Notes: generated from the letters alone by a model not told the origin. 64,000 nt of DNA from Coleophoma eucalyptorum (GCA_026120035.1 JALRME010000017.1:744001-808000); one strand, 5' to 3'; counted from the stretch's first letter, positions 11,724 through 23,673 are shown. A program made the numbers and translations.

Positions 11724-12476
11724 GTTTAATGCATGGGAAATGTGGAAAGGCTCTGACCCCAACGCTTCTGGCAGTCTAAACACTTCGTCTTATAAATCCC
11801 TTCTACCTAAAGTTCCAGGTTTGTCAGCAATAAGTGATTACAAATATGCACGATATAAGTTTATCACCAATATAATCGACCCCGCTTTTCCAGCAAATAA
11901 GATAAGAATTGTATTATGGCGGAGAAACTCTTTTGATTCTTAATCACGATCACATACGGAACATAATTCTTCCATAGACGGCTTGGCACCGGAAATCTAC
12001 TTCACTAGTACATCCTTCCTACCTGGGGGAAAGTAAGCAATTGCGGGACTCAAACAACCTGATATAGCCCTCTTGTTACTTGTTTGTCGCTCTTTTCTAG
12101 GCCTTTGTTTCCGTATCAGTTGGATGGTAGTGTGAACATGCCTTAACACTATTTTTACAAAACAAATATTGTCCAGCAATTCTGAATAAAAAACACTAAA
12201 ATCTAACGCTACTTAGTGAAATTTACAGTGGAAGGAAATTCAAAAAATAATTCGATGCTGTCAACTGTTGTGCTAGATCGTATGTTTCGATATCACATCA
12301 AAGTAATTGTCTGTGGGTCATATAACCTTGTGCCATATGATGTTGCGACAGGGAGAAGTTTATGCCGGTGCCATGTGTTAGAGGATCACACGTAAGACAA
12401 GCTAGCGGTGTCTGTCATCACCTCTTGACCTCTACCTCAGTTCATACGAATATTTTTCTCTCGTGATCAAATACTC
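11724..12476. other. intergenic
   Basis: Promoter side of the SDR gene and downstream of the HET pseudogene. No gene, repeat or RNA recognised. Confidence 0.45.
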
Positions 12477-14502
12477 TCAATACGGTAAGGCATATATCGT
12501 GCGTATATTGAAGTTGGAGGCACACCTCTCTGGGAGAAGTACCACGCTTCCAGGCAAAAGCCTTTTGAATATCCCACTTCCCGGGTGTTTTTGGAGCCAA
12601 ATGCAGAGGATCTGGCTTTCTTTGCCATTTCTGGAGCCTAGGCGGCAGACCAAGGCTATGTATGTGCCCGGTCTCAGTTCCGATGCGCCAGGTTTCGGTT
12701 CTGATCTGCCACCTAGCCTTTCAAAGCGATGGTGAAGAGAAAAGCCTCTGACAGAAGCCCGGATTACTTCATGCGTTTCGGACAGTTCCATTTTCAATGC
12801 ATCTTTGCTCAAAATTGGTAGTCCAAGAAACAATCCTCTACTAGTCATTACCGCAGGATTGTGAAGTTGCTGATCGGGTGTGTTGTACTGCGAAATGACT
12901 TCCAGATTGCCTCGCATCTTGTCCTCAGAGGAGGTGGGTTTTCCAAACTCAGAGGGAGACCGGGCCAGCAATCCACGTTGGCCAGACTCTGATTTTGCAT
13001 CTTTCCAAGCCAAAATAGTGTAGTCTTCTGATTGCTTCAGAATTTCTTCTTGTAATCATATAAACGCCCGATCTCCCTCTCCATAAAGCATTGGCATAAA
13101 TACGTTGAACAGGCCCATAAGAGAGTATGCAGTGTCTTCGATACGTGACTTTGACCGCATAGAAGCCCATGACATCCTCTCTGCAACTGTTCGTCTAGTT
13201 GGGTCTGCTCCCTGAAGAACGAGGGAATCAATACCAGTGACATCGGCGATTTGCTGGCAGAGGCTAGCTTTTGTCCCAAATTCGTTCCAGTTAGAGTTGT
13301 AGAATTTGGCAGAAGAAGGTGCGATGAGTTCCTATGTACATGATATTAGTAAGTGGGTAGCATACTTTGCTTTATTTTATCCTGTACATACGTAAAGTCC
13401 AGCCCCTTTTGAACCACTTGCACGATGAAAGTTGCGATCGCGTACTGACTCGCGACTCGTAGTCTTCCAAATATATATAGCACATCTGTGCATTTTTGTA
13501 CCATTTGTACATAGAGCAGATTGCCTCCTGAAGCTCAGCACTACTGGTCTTATCGATGCAGCAAGTATCAACCCAGAGGTACTTGAAGCCGTCGACTGCG
13601 GCCTTTTCACAGCAATTCTCAATTTTGTGGTATCCTTTTCTATATTTTGCTTTCCCTAAAAGGATATCTTGGAATGAAACTTCGTTGATGCCCCAAGTAT
13701 GAGAAAGTATAGCATAATCTGGCGCTTCCTGAGTTATAAATGTTTCCATGGCGAGTGGACTGGAATCCACGACTAGTAGACGTAAGCCACTGGTTTGATT
13801 TGTGAGGCCCATAATCTCCTTCTGAAGCCGCTGGAACGCATTCTCGCCTTCTCCATAAAGTAGCGGCATATGGACACCAAACAATCCCATCAAGCAATAC
13901 GCCCGGTCTTCAATCCGTGTAGTGACCCGTTTGGAAGCCCAGGTCATCCTCTCAGATACGCTATATTCATCTGGTCGCCTCGAATAGTCTAATACGTCTG
14001 TAGGTATGCCAGTAACCTCTGATATGACAGATCGTAATTCTATCTTGTTTCCAATTTTGGCCCCAACACTAGAATAGAATTCGACATAACGCGGGCCTAT
14101 AAGTTCTTGAAGCGTCCAGCCACGAGTGAACCATCTACTGCGTTGAAACGAAAGGAGGTCCTTCTCGTCTCGGACATCTGACAGATAAACGTAGCATTTG
14201 ATGGCCTTTTGGTACCAATCAAACATGGAGTTGATCGCTTCTGTAAGCTCGGCACTGCTTGATTTGTCGATGCAACAGGTATCGATCCAGAAGTATTACA
14301 AACCGTCACGTTGTGCCATTTCGTGGCAGAACTGAATTTTCTGATACCCAGGCTTGCTCTTACCTCCACCATTCATCAAATCTTCGAAGGTCACCTCATC
14401 GACGTCCCATGTATGCGAAAGGATGGCATAGTGACGAAGATAGCTGTCGATGCCCATCATCAGGCCGAACTCGCCACTTTCTTTTCGTTCGAGAAGATGC
14501 AT
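12477..14502 (-). pseudogene. tandem double-HET-domain protein, inactivated
   Basis: On the minus strand a first HET domain starts at ATG 14502 (MHLLERKESGEFG), with YAILSHTW, WIDTCCIDK, RGWTLQELIGP and GLFGVHMPLLYGEGENAF. The frame runs without a break into a second complete HET start, LRLLVVDSSPL, YAILSHTWG, WVDTCCIDK, KRGWTL, then after an intron ELIAPSSAKFY, GLFNVFMPMLYGEGDRAF and a typical C-terminal tail to 12477. HET domains mediate non-self recognition and cell death in fungi. Lesions: TAA at 14296-14298 where a glutamine (CAA) is expected before YFWID; the intron at the WTL/ELI junction (donor GTATGT near 13392, acceptor near 13332) joins out of frame as if two bases were lost; TGA at 13056-13058 where the family has arginine (CGA). 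The 13372-14226 stretch shows the fusion in one open frame. Confidence 0.85.
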
Positions 14503-15445
14503 TGTAGACAATCAGACTGGAAGGCTCTATGGAGAAGAATTCACAGTAACGATTTGTCGCGAATACATACGAAATTGTCCTTTAAGCTAGGAGTGGAGGT
14601 TGGATCTTTGTTGTCTTTCAGCTGAGCGGCAGCCTTGCAGAAATAGCCGCATCTTACTTTGTGCAGATGCGGGCAAAACTGGCCAATCGATGGCTGGCTG
14701 CTGTAAGTAATCATGACTGGCTGTTTAGACCATTTGACATTCCCTGTTCGATTGAACCAATGACCTGAAGGCACACATCTCGCAATTAAATCCACGGAGA
14801 CTCTGATAATGTGTGTCCCTGCGTCCCGAGACGCACTGTGTCACGAGACAGATTTACAGTTTTGGAATCACAAATGTTTTGTTAGCAGGTCTATAAAAAT
14901 GTTATCAATATGCTACTTTCTTTATCTGTTTCTCTATATGAAGACTACTAAGTAATAAGAAAAAGACTGTTGTTGATTATACTGTTAATTGCTTCAATCA
15001 CTCTATTAATTGTCGCTTTGGCTGTTCCCCCCTACTTAATCATAACTCCCAATGTCTCTTCAGAAGCCTGTAAGTTAGATAAGTTGTCCATTACAATTGA
15101 ATTATCAACATCACAAGGGAGGATTTCTACCGGGAAATATTAATACCTAGTGTAACGTCTAGGACATTCTGGTGATAAATACTGAAAATGACATATTTAC
15201 ATCTTGTTGATTGGTCATATATCCCTGTTATTTATTATTGGTAATGCGACGCAAATGTGTACTAACAAATAAACCAGGGGGGGTTGTATTACACAGTGAC
15301 TCATACCGAACATAAAATTAAAACCGACTCGAGACATAAGAGAATATAAATACTCAACTATGGGATCATCTTGTTGTGATATAATCAAAAGATATATCTT
15401 CGTGGGTTATATCACCATTAAACACATTTTTTCCTATTCCTTAAA
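14503..15445. other. intergenic
   Basis: An 84-residue minus-strand open frame (14541-14795) lies just upstream of the HET pseudogene and is unassigned. The rest is AT-rich. A TATA-like AATATAAATA at about 15343-15352 sits roughly 95 bp before the next gene. Confidence 0.45.
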
Positions 15446-16207
15446 ATGCCATCTGCTCTTATTTTCGGTGGTTCTGGCAAAGTAGCCAAATCCATCACAG
15501 AAAACCTGGTGAAGCAGGAGTATAAAGTATATTCTGTCATCAGACGGGAAGAACATGTCCCTGAGCTTCGCGGACTAGGTGTGACTCCTATTGTTCAATC
15601 GCTGGAATACTCAACGGTGGCCCAACTTGTCGAGACCATTAAATCCGCGACTCCAGATGTAATTATTTTCGCGGCAGGAGCGGGCATGCGAGCATTTGAA
15701 GAGCCAAACCTCAGCACCCTTGTGGACCGTGATGGTGCCATCAGGGTCTTTGATGCAGTAGCTGAAGCAAACTGTACAAAGCGTTTGATTCTCCTCGCGA
15801 CGATTGATGCTAGAAATCGCAACAAGCCGAGACCAACTTGGTACAGTGAAGAGGACCAGAAAAGCAGTGATCAGATATGGGGTATAGTGCCAACATATAT
15901 GGCAGCCAAATTTGAGGCAGACAAAGATTTGGTGGAGCAGAACACGAGACGAGCCTTGAATTATACCATAGTTCGACCTACGTGGTATGGCGAAGATGTG
16001 AGAGCTGGAAGAGTTAATACGGGAAAGACGGGATTTTCAACTAGAGTGAGCAGAGAGGACGTGGCTGATGTTATTGTGGCATGTGTAGAGAATCCTGCTA
16101 CCATTGGGTGTATATTCGAGGTGACAGGAGGGGATGTCCCGATTAAGGAAGCAGTGAAGCATGTCGCTGAGGAGAAGGTCAATTCATTTGAAGAAATGTA
16201 TAGATAG
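15446..16207 (+). CDS. NAD(P)-binding Rossmann protein (NmrA/atypical SDR type)
   Basis: Single exon, 253 aa, start ATG 15446. The N-terminus MPSALIFGGSGKVAKSI carries a GGxGxxA variant of the nucleotide-binding loop; AAGAGM and a YMAAKFEAD segment (Y-x3-K type) follow, then ALNYTIVRPTWYGED, and a C-terminal TGGDVPIKEAV. This matches the small NAD(P)-binding proteins of fungi related to biliverdin reductase B/NmrA, which act as reductases or redox sensors. No transmembrane or signal segment. A TATA-like box lies about 95 bp upstream. The gene is intact and sits between two HET loci. Confidence 0.85.
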   Translation: MPSALIFGGSGKVAKSITENLVKQEYKVYSVIRREEHVPELRGLGVTPIVQSLEYSTVAQLVETIKSATPDVIIFAAGAGMRAFEEPNLSTLVDRDGAIRVFDAVAEANCTKRLILLATIDARNRNKPRPTWYSEEDQKSSDQIWGIVPTYMAAKFEADKDLVEQNTRRALNYTIVRPTWYGEDVRAGRVNTGKTGFSTRVSREDVADVIVACVENPATIGCIFEVTGGDVPIKEAVKHVAEEKVNSFEEMYR

Positions 16208-16724
16208 ATTCGCTAATATGGCCACTTTCTCGTGACAACGAAGATTTTAAGCATTTTATCAACTGAGTCACCTCTACGCAGTATTGATTATCCAAATACT
16301 ATTGAGCCAATGCTGGAACCAGACGAAGTGGAGACTCACATCGGTGGTACACTGTTACTTGAGCTATTACTATTTGACGTACAAGACGACTGTGAAGATT
16401 GAGAGACCAGAAAAAGTCCCATGCGCTAAAAGGCATCGACAGGTCTTTGGCAATCGTGGCGCGTTGATTCACGGAAGGTTGTCACCGAACCGGTACCTCC
16501 AATCAAAAAGATTGCCATTCTAGTTAACGGGAAACGGCTGCGAACGTCCAATATAATAATTATAGTATAATTTATATTTACGCTAAGTCCATAGCTCACA
16601 CCTCTACGGCTCTGCCCGCCTTCACCATGACCCAAACATACTAGTCAAGTGGTATTTAATATGGCGAGTAGTATCGAGGGAAAGTCTAAGACGATAAAAT
16701 AATGATTAAATAAAGGTCGGGTAT
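16208..16724. other. intergenic
   Basis: Between convergent genes. AT-rich near 16540-16580; nothing recognised. Confidence 0.45.
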
Positions 16725-18083
16725 TTAAATGCCATTTTGAAATCCTAGATCTCCATACAACCCTTCCAATGCTCTGTCGAGTTTTTTGTACACCTCTTCG
16801 ACTGATTCACTGTAATCTGGATCAACTCTGACTTGAACGCGTTTACTTTGAGCAAGTCCAAGTATAGCGTAGATCTTGTCTCGAGGGTCAACCGCCTGCC
16901 GGTGTCGGAAATCATACATTACATCCAATAGATCTTTTTCTGGAATTGGTAGATCATTTTGGAGTGCAACTTCCCGGATTTGTGCCTCAATGAGATCCAG
17001 GAAAGGCTTCAAGTCAATTTCTTTGCCTGGAAAGATCGCTTTCCACTGGGGAGAAACGACGGCTGATTTGACCCGTACTCTAATCCTGCGCAGCTCTTGA
17101 AAATCGTTTGTCCATTCTGCCGTATTGTTTCCGCACTGGATCATTGCTTTTTGGGAAAGGATTGCCTCTGGTACTGTCCATACTCTCGAAAACCATGGTT
17201 TGGACAAAACACAATGCATGCTCTGTTGAATCTCGTCGCTGAATTCAAGTTCAACATTGTTTCCCGGAACCATTTGAGGGGCTGCAAAGGTCTGAATCAA
17301 GGAGTGCGTGAAATATGCTGGCGATTGAGACTTAAATCCGGCTGGATCGACAAAATGCCGTAGCATTTCCATGCCCTTTAGGGTTCCTGCAGTGTCATCT
17401 CCAAGCCAGATCACTACCCTGTCCGCTCTCCTATATATATCTCCCATCATCCCCACCTGCTGATTTCGTTCTAATACATCAGCTTGATTAATGCAAAGTG
17501 CATCCGCCCAAATTATTCTATCCATATGCTCATGTCGAAGTCTTCTCAGGGCTATTTCCAGGTTCGGTGTAATCTGGTATTTGATCACAGTTGAGTCCTG
17601 TCCTAAAATTGAGATGGTAGCAGAATCATAAGGATTCCCCCAGACATACGAAAGAGCTTCGAATTTCACATTGCTATCTATATCTTGAGTCTCAAGCTGA
17701 ACTGTCAAATTTTCAGACAATGCTCCCCGCAGAAGCTTTAAAGTTCTGAACTGCCGATCTCCCAAAGGCTGGTAAAAGTTTACAATCTATATGAGTATCA
17801 GTCAATACTCGAAATCCTTGAAGCATGGTTCCTAGAGTCTCACTGGAGCAGCTGAAATAGGTTGTGGAACATATCTATCAACGGTTATCCGGAACCAGAA
17901 CCCAAATGAAATCTTCGCATGAGATGGCTTTAAAATTCCTTTGAAAGACCTCGGACGTGGTGCTGAAAAGGACCACGACTTTCGAAAGAGCTTCCAGCAG
18001 TATGTATGGCCGACGGGGAAAGAATCCAGTGAAGCTGGCACTTCTTTATTCACGGGTTTCGTATCAGCAATTTGGGTTTTCAT
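16725..18083 (-). CDS. HET-domain protein, het-6 type, C-terminally short
   Basis: Two exons on the minus strand, join 16725-17786 and 17844-18083, with a 57-nt intron in phase 0, giving 433 aa. Exon 2 shows the het-6 class HET domain: FEALSYVWG, IIWADALCINQ, ERNQQVGMMGDIYRRA, WLGDD, and the downstream block DPRDKIYAILGLA. The first exon (ATG 18083) is weaker: it is open for 80 codons and spliced at GTGAGA, but has no family features, so the true start may differ. The protein stops after DPDYSESVEEVYKKL, where relatives usually continue for 150-300 residues, so the C-terminal region is missing. Such proteins act in heterokaryon incompatibility or other self/non-self responses. Confidence 0.8.
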
Positions 18084-18841
18084 GGCGCAAATTGATGCAA
18101 ATCAAGCGGTCAGGCGTCTGTACTCTGGGCAAAGAAAGTTGACTCGAAATTTGCGAGGCTGCGATACATTTACCTTTTGTACTGACGTAAGCACCGCCCG
18201 ACACACAGCCTCTATCAGCACAGCCTCCACGGCTCGATCTGAGGCTGCATTTACCATGATAAAGCTCACGCAAACCCCAAAGCCCGGTGATGTATTACGG
18301 GTGCTAAGAAAGGAATGATCGAAAGTGGCGGCAGTAGCTCTAGACAACAATGAAAGCGAATCGGCGCTTGAAAGAGCAAAAACGTTTGAAGACATTCTAC
18401 CTTCACCGCGGTGCCTTGCGAAGAGTCGGACTAGGCGAGAGGCGGCATCTCGTCACCCAGAGACGGACATTCATTAGTTAGCTTTAGATAAGCTAAAGCT
18501 TGACAGAACATATATGTCTAAATTCCCTATCTCTCTAGTTACTTTTAGGATGCAGAAGGAAATAATCAAATAGACTTTGTTTTGACAACATCTTAGATTT
18601 TTACGAACAACATAGCATGTGACCTCACTTTTATCAGAATGCAAGGGCTGTTGTCGCTTTGCTCCGCCTTGCCAATAGTACAGCAGCATTTAGGATAGGT
18701 GCTATTATTAGTAAAGAATCAAGCTGACCAACTATCACAGACTTGAACCCCGCACAACCTTAGAAGGTCTTAACTTTTATGAGCATTAGCTAATAACCTC
18801 CACACCAACTAGACACTACTATATGACTGCGAAAAAGTCCT
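18084..18841. other. intergenic between divergent HET genes
   Basis: Shared promoter space of the 16.7-18.1 kb and 18.8-21.2 kb HET genes. Open frames on both strands at 17941-18395 overlap each other and have no recognised features. Confidence 0.45.
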
Positions 18842-21173
18842 ATGGCAACCCCGCAGGACTTAACCGGATCCCCAGTCCACTTAAACCGATTATGTACACA
18901 CTGTCACAATCTTATCACGACCTCTACCCTTCTGAAAAGGCGAATGATCTTTTCACCATTCGAATATATCGCACCTGAAATTCAAGATGTACGGAAACAC
19001 CACCCGAGTCTGTCCCTGCTCATCCAGTCTGCCAAAGCAGAATGCCATCTCTGCTGTCTTCTCTGGAAAGCACTAGAAGATTCATATAGGCGAAAGGCTC
19101 GTTCTAGCCCCTTCCAAGATTCGGAATCAGACTCATTGGAGCTCGAAGACCCTAACTGTCAAGTTGTTGGTATCTATATACGCCGCACAAGCAAGCATGA
19201 AGACATTTACAGGCCGGAAACTACACTCCTAGCATCAATGCAACGCTTCTGTGTTTTGAAGATTGTGACTAGGAGCTCTGGCGCGACACAGGTCTCGCAG
19301 CAAGGATATATTGGCGAGGTCGCAATTGACCAACCCCAGAGAAATTGCCTTGCGAATCTGCTGAGGGCTTTTGTTTCGGAGTTAAAATATGGTGAGCGAG
19401 CTTCCCAAAGGGCGGCTTCTCGATATATCACTTCACTAATCGGGCTCACAATATTCAGATAAAGTACGTGATATTCTATCTACGGAGCAGCCAGCACCAT
19501 GTATAGCCCAACGACACACCTTTTCAAATGAACACTTTCAACTTATTAAGTCTTGGATTGACAAATGTATTGCTACCCACCCGAGTTGCCGTAGTCAAGT
19601 ACAAGAGCGCGTACTACCACAACGACTCGTTTACCTAGATCGGGATAATCGCAAGTCACCGCGGGTGCGAGTTGTAAAAACCTCTGAGCTTTCCGACTCA
19701 GATCCCATACAGTACGTTACTTTAAGCCATCGCTGGCATCAGGACACTTCGAAATGCCAACTTATGACGGAAAATCTAGCACAAATGGAGCATTCAATTG
19801 ATCGGAAACGGCTGCCTGCTATGTTTAAAGATGCCATCGGGGCAACTGTGATGCTTGGTTATACTTATCTCTGGATCGACTCTTTATGTATTGTTCAAGA
19901 TGGTGTTGACAAATTCTCAGAGCTCGGCCGTATGGGTGACATATATGGCAATGCAGTATTTACGATGGCTGCAGATGCCGACAATGGCTGTCTCTTCAGC
20001 TCAAGAGATCCCCATTTCTATCACCCTTGTAGTCTTCCTAAACCAACGCCCAAGGGCACCTATGCTTGCAGAATCGGGCAGATAAATACCGCAATGAGGT
20101 TATTCGGTGCTCCTCAAGACTCCTTCATGACGTCCATCCTCACTCGAGGATATGATTTATCCAGCGTCAGAAACCAGATCTTGGAATCCTCACCACTCAA
20201 AGATCGTGCGTGGGTATTCCAAGAGCGGTGTCTCTCTCCTCGTATTGTACATCTTGGGTATCAGCTGTACTGGGAATGCAATACGTTTGAAGCCACTGAA
20301 GGCCGGCCGGAAGGTAGACCACTGGCTTATCCACAGTTCAAGCAACTGTCCGAGACACTTGGTTGGCGTCCCGCTGTCTTGAGCCTGCTGCAGCTATCAA
20401 AAAAACAGATCAATGGGAGTAGCCACGAGTTCTTCCACTGCTGGCATAGTATTCTGGAACAGTACTCAGAGTGCAGCTTGAGTTTTCCCAAAGACCGTCT
20501 TCCTGCCCTGCTGGGTATCATCGTTAAGATATCGACGAGTAGAAACTTGCGGTCTCTGTATGGGCTTTGGGAAGTGGATTTGGCAAGTGAACTCCTTTGG
20601 ACTGTCAAGCCCGCTATCGGACGGTCTCGGCAACGTGTAGAAGGCGTGCCAAGCTGGACTTGGGCTTCTCTGGATGATGCTTCTATACAATACTTTATGG
20701 TTCGTAATCACCATGTATATGCGGAGGAGAAAGATCGACCACAGTATGTCAGCTGCATTCATGTGATCGATCCGCCAGAGTCCCTGTCACATACCTGGAA
20801 ACTATTGAGCGACAACTCAAGTGCTAGCTCCTTGAAACTTCGAGCAAAAGTAATGGGTCCTTTTGACAGATTAGATCGTACATTTCCTATCTCCATGCAC
20901 CTGGACAGACAGCGGGAGTTTTGGAACGGGCTAGAATTTATAGTTACGATGTGCTATTTGATGCCCGTACTCTTATTAAAAAGGAAAAAGGTGCGAAAGG
21001 ATCTCAAGTGGATAATTGCTCGCTGTGCTGGCCTGATACTGATGAAAGTTGGGCCTGATAACGGCCCAACAAGCCAGCATAGTTTTCGGCGTATTGGGGT
21101 ATTCTCTACCTTTAATAAGGGAATTATCGACTATTTAATGGACCAAGAAGAGAAAGATATTTTGTTGTTCTAG
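18842..21173 (+). CDS. HET-domain protein (intact, two exons)
   Basis: Join 18842-19391 and 19459-21173; the 67-nt intron (GTGAGC..CAG) is in phase and gives 754 aa. The N-terminus has the cysteine pairs typical of this subclass (LCTHCHNL and ECHLCCLLW, about residues 17-80), followed after about 270 residues by the HET core: YVTLSHRW, AMFKDAIGAT, YLWIDSLCIVQD, DWxxE-like ELGRMGDIYGNAVFTMAA, and KDRAWVFQERCLSPRIVHLG. A GVPSWTWAS motif typical of the C-terminal region is present. The role inferred from the family is incompatibility or cell-death signalling. The start ATG at 18842 is the first in frame. No lesion found, unlike the nearby double-HET locus. Confidence 0.92.
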
Positions 21174-22275
21174 ATACCTGTAAGAAAAGATTAGTGTTGT
21201 TTCACATTTGAAGTGGCGGTCGGTCTTACTTTGCCAAATACTGTAATATTAAATTTCTATGGGTGAGTCTTTTACAATTGCCTCTACTGCTATATTCTAG
21301 TGTTATAGTATGATTTAACAAAGTTATAATAAGACTTAATTTATCTTCTAAGAATAAGTATCATTCTCATATGAAGTACTATTGTAGCCTATTTCTAACT
21401 TTATTCTATTATCTTTTATATCATAGAGAACATAGGGTGGTACAGAAAGCATAGCTTCGACCTCTTCACTGCTTATGTTTATAGCAGTCTCTGGTACAGT
21501 GTTAGAGCAGACACTGGACAGGTGCAAGATGCTCTAGGGGGAACATTTTCAAGGCTTTAATAATTTTATTTCTGGTACAGGACTCTTGATTGGGAGAAGG
21601 CCACGGCTTTTACTTCTCATTCTCCTCGGTTATTGTAACTTAATTTTTAGTTGCCCTCGTGATGGCTCTTCTTACGATCAATATAAACTTTCTAACCCGC
21701 CTCTTTTGTAATAGATGACGCATGCAAGATTGCTGTGTTGGAGAATAATTGATTTGATGCCGTATTACTATTGATTACCCAGGTGAGAAATCAACAGTAA
21801 TATGGATCAACCCTTCTCTAAGGTCAATGCATGATGAACAAGCTTTCGGATCGACTAATCATTGCTGCGGGTTATCAGCCCAGGGTATGTTCGGCAGAGC
21901 TTTGTTTATTAATCAATAAACTACTAACGTAACGCATGGGAAAGGGTTTGAACGTACTAGCACCCTCTTGTCTTTACAATATTCTGCCGCACCAACTCAG
22001 GAAATTATGGAGAATTCTGAAGCATTTAATAGATTCGATTGAAGTACTTGACTTACCGCCTTCTGAAAATAGTAAAGCACCTCGGTGCATATGTGGAATG
22101 ATGAGACACGTCACCAGCTTGCCAATAAATAATCATTTCAAGAAAACAGAAGCCGAGGCATCAGACTCGAGTGGGGTTGTATCTTATAAATACGATTTTG
22201 AGAATAATGAATTAAGGGTTCCGTATTCACCATTCAATTCAGACAAGCCTAAATACATTTTATCAGTAATTCACC
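21174..22275. other. intergenic, AT-rich, RIP-like
   Basis: 21240-21430 is strongly AT-rich with many TA dinucleotides, as in RIP-affected repeats, but no element can be named. An open frame at 21936-22319 overlaps the next gene in another frame and shows no features. Confidence 0.4.
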
Positions 22276-22770
22276 ATGGCTCCTTCAAACTACCAGGTCC
22301 TCATTACTGGCGACAGTGACAAAGTTATCGCCCAAAAGCGACGTATGGTTTATCTTCGACCCTTTATCCTGTTCTACCTAAATTCACTCTTTGCCGAAGC
22401 TATATTCCTAGCTGTTGGCGTCTTTATCATGTCAGGTACTAAAGACCTCGTCTATAAAGTCATGTGGACACTGGTCTTTTGTCCCCTAGGCATGGGAGGA
22501 GCGATGGGCGGCCTTATCAACTGTTTTATCGTCGATTATTATTATGGAACGAGAGCAGTCCACTTTACGGCAATACTTTCACTTTTGATCCTGAGCTCCT
22601 GCAATTACCTCTGTTACAATCTTGATCAACATTTCGGCTGGTTTGGTGCCTCAGACCATCCTTTATGGTTTCACTGGCGCTACCCGATGATTTATGCAGT
22701 TGGCTACTCTAATGGACGCCTCCTGTTCACTGATGATGGTCAAAAAAAGCTTGCCTCGTGGGGACTTTGA
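22276..22770 (+). CDS. small membrane protein of unknown function
   Basis: Single exon, 164 aa. ATG 22276 has a good context (CACCATGGC). Three strongly hydrophobic segments are visible at about residues 29-52, 62-86 and 93-115, the second rich in glycine (GMGGAMGG). A charged N-terminus with QKRRMVYLRP precedes the first. The tail WFHWRYPMIYAVGY then a polar end suggests a possible fourth, weak segment. I do not recognise the family. The pattern is consistent with an integral membrane protein, but I cannot say of which compartment. Confidence 0.65.
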   Translation: MAPSNYQVLITGDSDKVIAQKRRMVYLRPFILFYLNSLFAEAIFLAVGVFIMSGTKDLVYKVMWTLVFCPLGMGGAMGGLINCFIVDYYYGTRAVHFTAILSLLILSSCNYLCYNLDQHFGWFGASDHPLWFHWRYPMIYAVGYSNGRLLFTDDGQKKLASWGL

Positions 22771-23445
22771 GAGACGAACTTTAAATATTGTTCCACTGCA
22801 AGTATTTCTAATACTATGTTTTGGATGGTTCTAATCAGAGAGTAGTATCGAGGAATACAAAAGGTCTAAGATTGCTTGATGACATGTAGTCTACTATTAT
22901 AAATCATATACTGTGTATGACATAGGGAGTTTTTATCTTTCTATGATTATATGTGTTCAATTTCGGAAGGCGTACATGAGATTTTCTTCGAGCTGAATAA
23001 GTAGAAATGAAACAAGCACTAAGCACATGCTGAAGAACAGAGATTGGTGTGTCAACTAGAACAGCTTTGTAATCATCGTGTCAGTATGCAGGAAATTGGA
23101 AGAAATGCACTCGTTTCTCCAGCTCTTTTAATGGCAGGAGGTAGTCTATTTTAGACATGAATATCTGTACGAAGTAGGGAAGTCATGATTAGCAAACCAG
23201 GTTGAAAACCATAGACAACAGGTTCTTGCCGAATAACCAATCCTAAGTACTTGCGAAGTGTTCATTAATTGATGCGATTACCGATTACTTCTCAGGCTTA
23301 AAGGCTTGACCGAGACAAATAAAATTTAAGTTCAAGGTGAGGAGTCTATATTAATTAACATGCCCCAAAATTCGCCCTGCTTTAGCCCTTGCCCCTTACT
23401 GTGCTACCTACCGGTGATGAGGTCTAATGGAATGCCTGCAGTTCA
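22771..23445. other. intergenic
   Basis: AT-rich, no gene recognised; leads into the 23-bp tandem repeat. Confidence 0.45.
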
Positions 23446-23583
23446 ATTATGAGTAAACATACAACAGAATTATGAGTAAACATGCAATAAAATTATGAGT
23501 AAACAGACAATGGAATTATGAGTAACCACGTAATGAAATTATGAGTAAACATCCAGTTAAAATATGAATAAGTATACAACTTA
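23446..23583. repeat. six-copy 23-bp tandem repeat in a promoter
   Basis: Units start at 23446, 23469, 23492, 23515, 23538 and 23561, exactly 23 bp apart. The core is ATTATGAGTAAACAT followed by a variable eight bases; the sixth unit is the most divergent (AATATGAATAAGTAT). The array ends about 90 bp before the tautomerase start codon. Confidence 0.9.
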
Positions 23584-23673
23584 CTGCATCTTCCGGCTGG
23601 AGATTTTGAATAATTGTACATTTCTTCCTGCACACCTCGCACCAGCTCCCAATCAGAACACAAAATAATCGCA

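Noticed and set aside
17941..18395. Plus- and minus-strand frames near the het-6-like start
   Set aside because: The plus frame is antisense to the proposed first exon; the 18102-18395 minus frame has no link to the HET exon.
21936..22319. 127-codon plus-strand open frame
   Set aside because: Overlaps the start of the better-supported membrane protein in another frame and has no motif.
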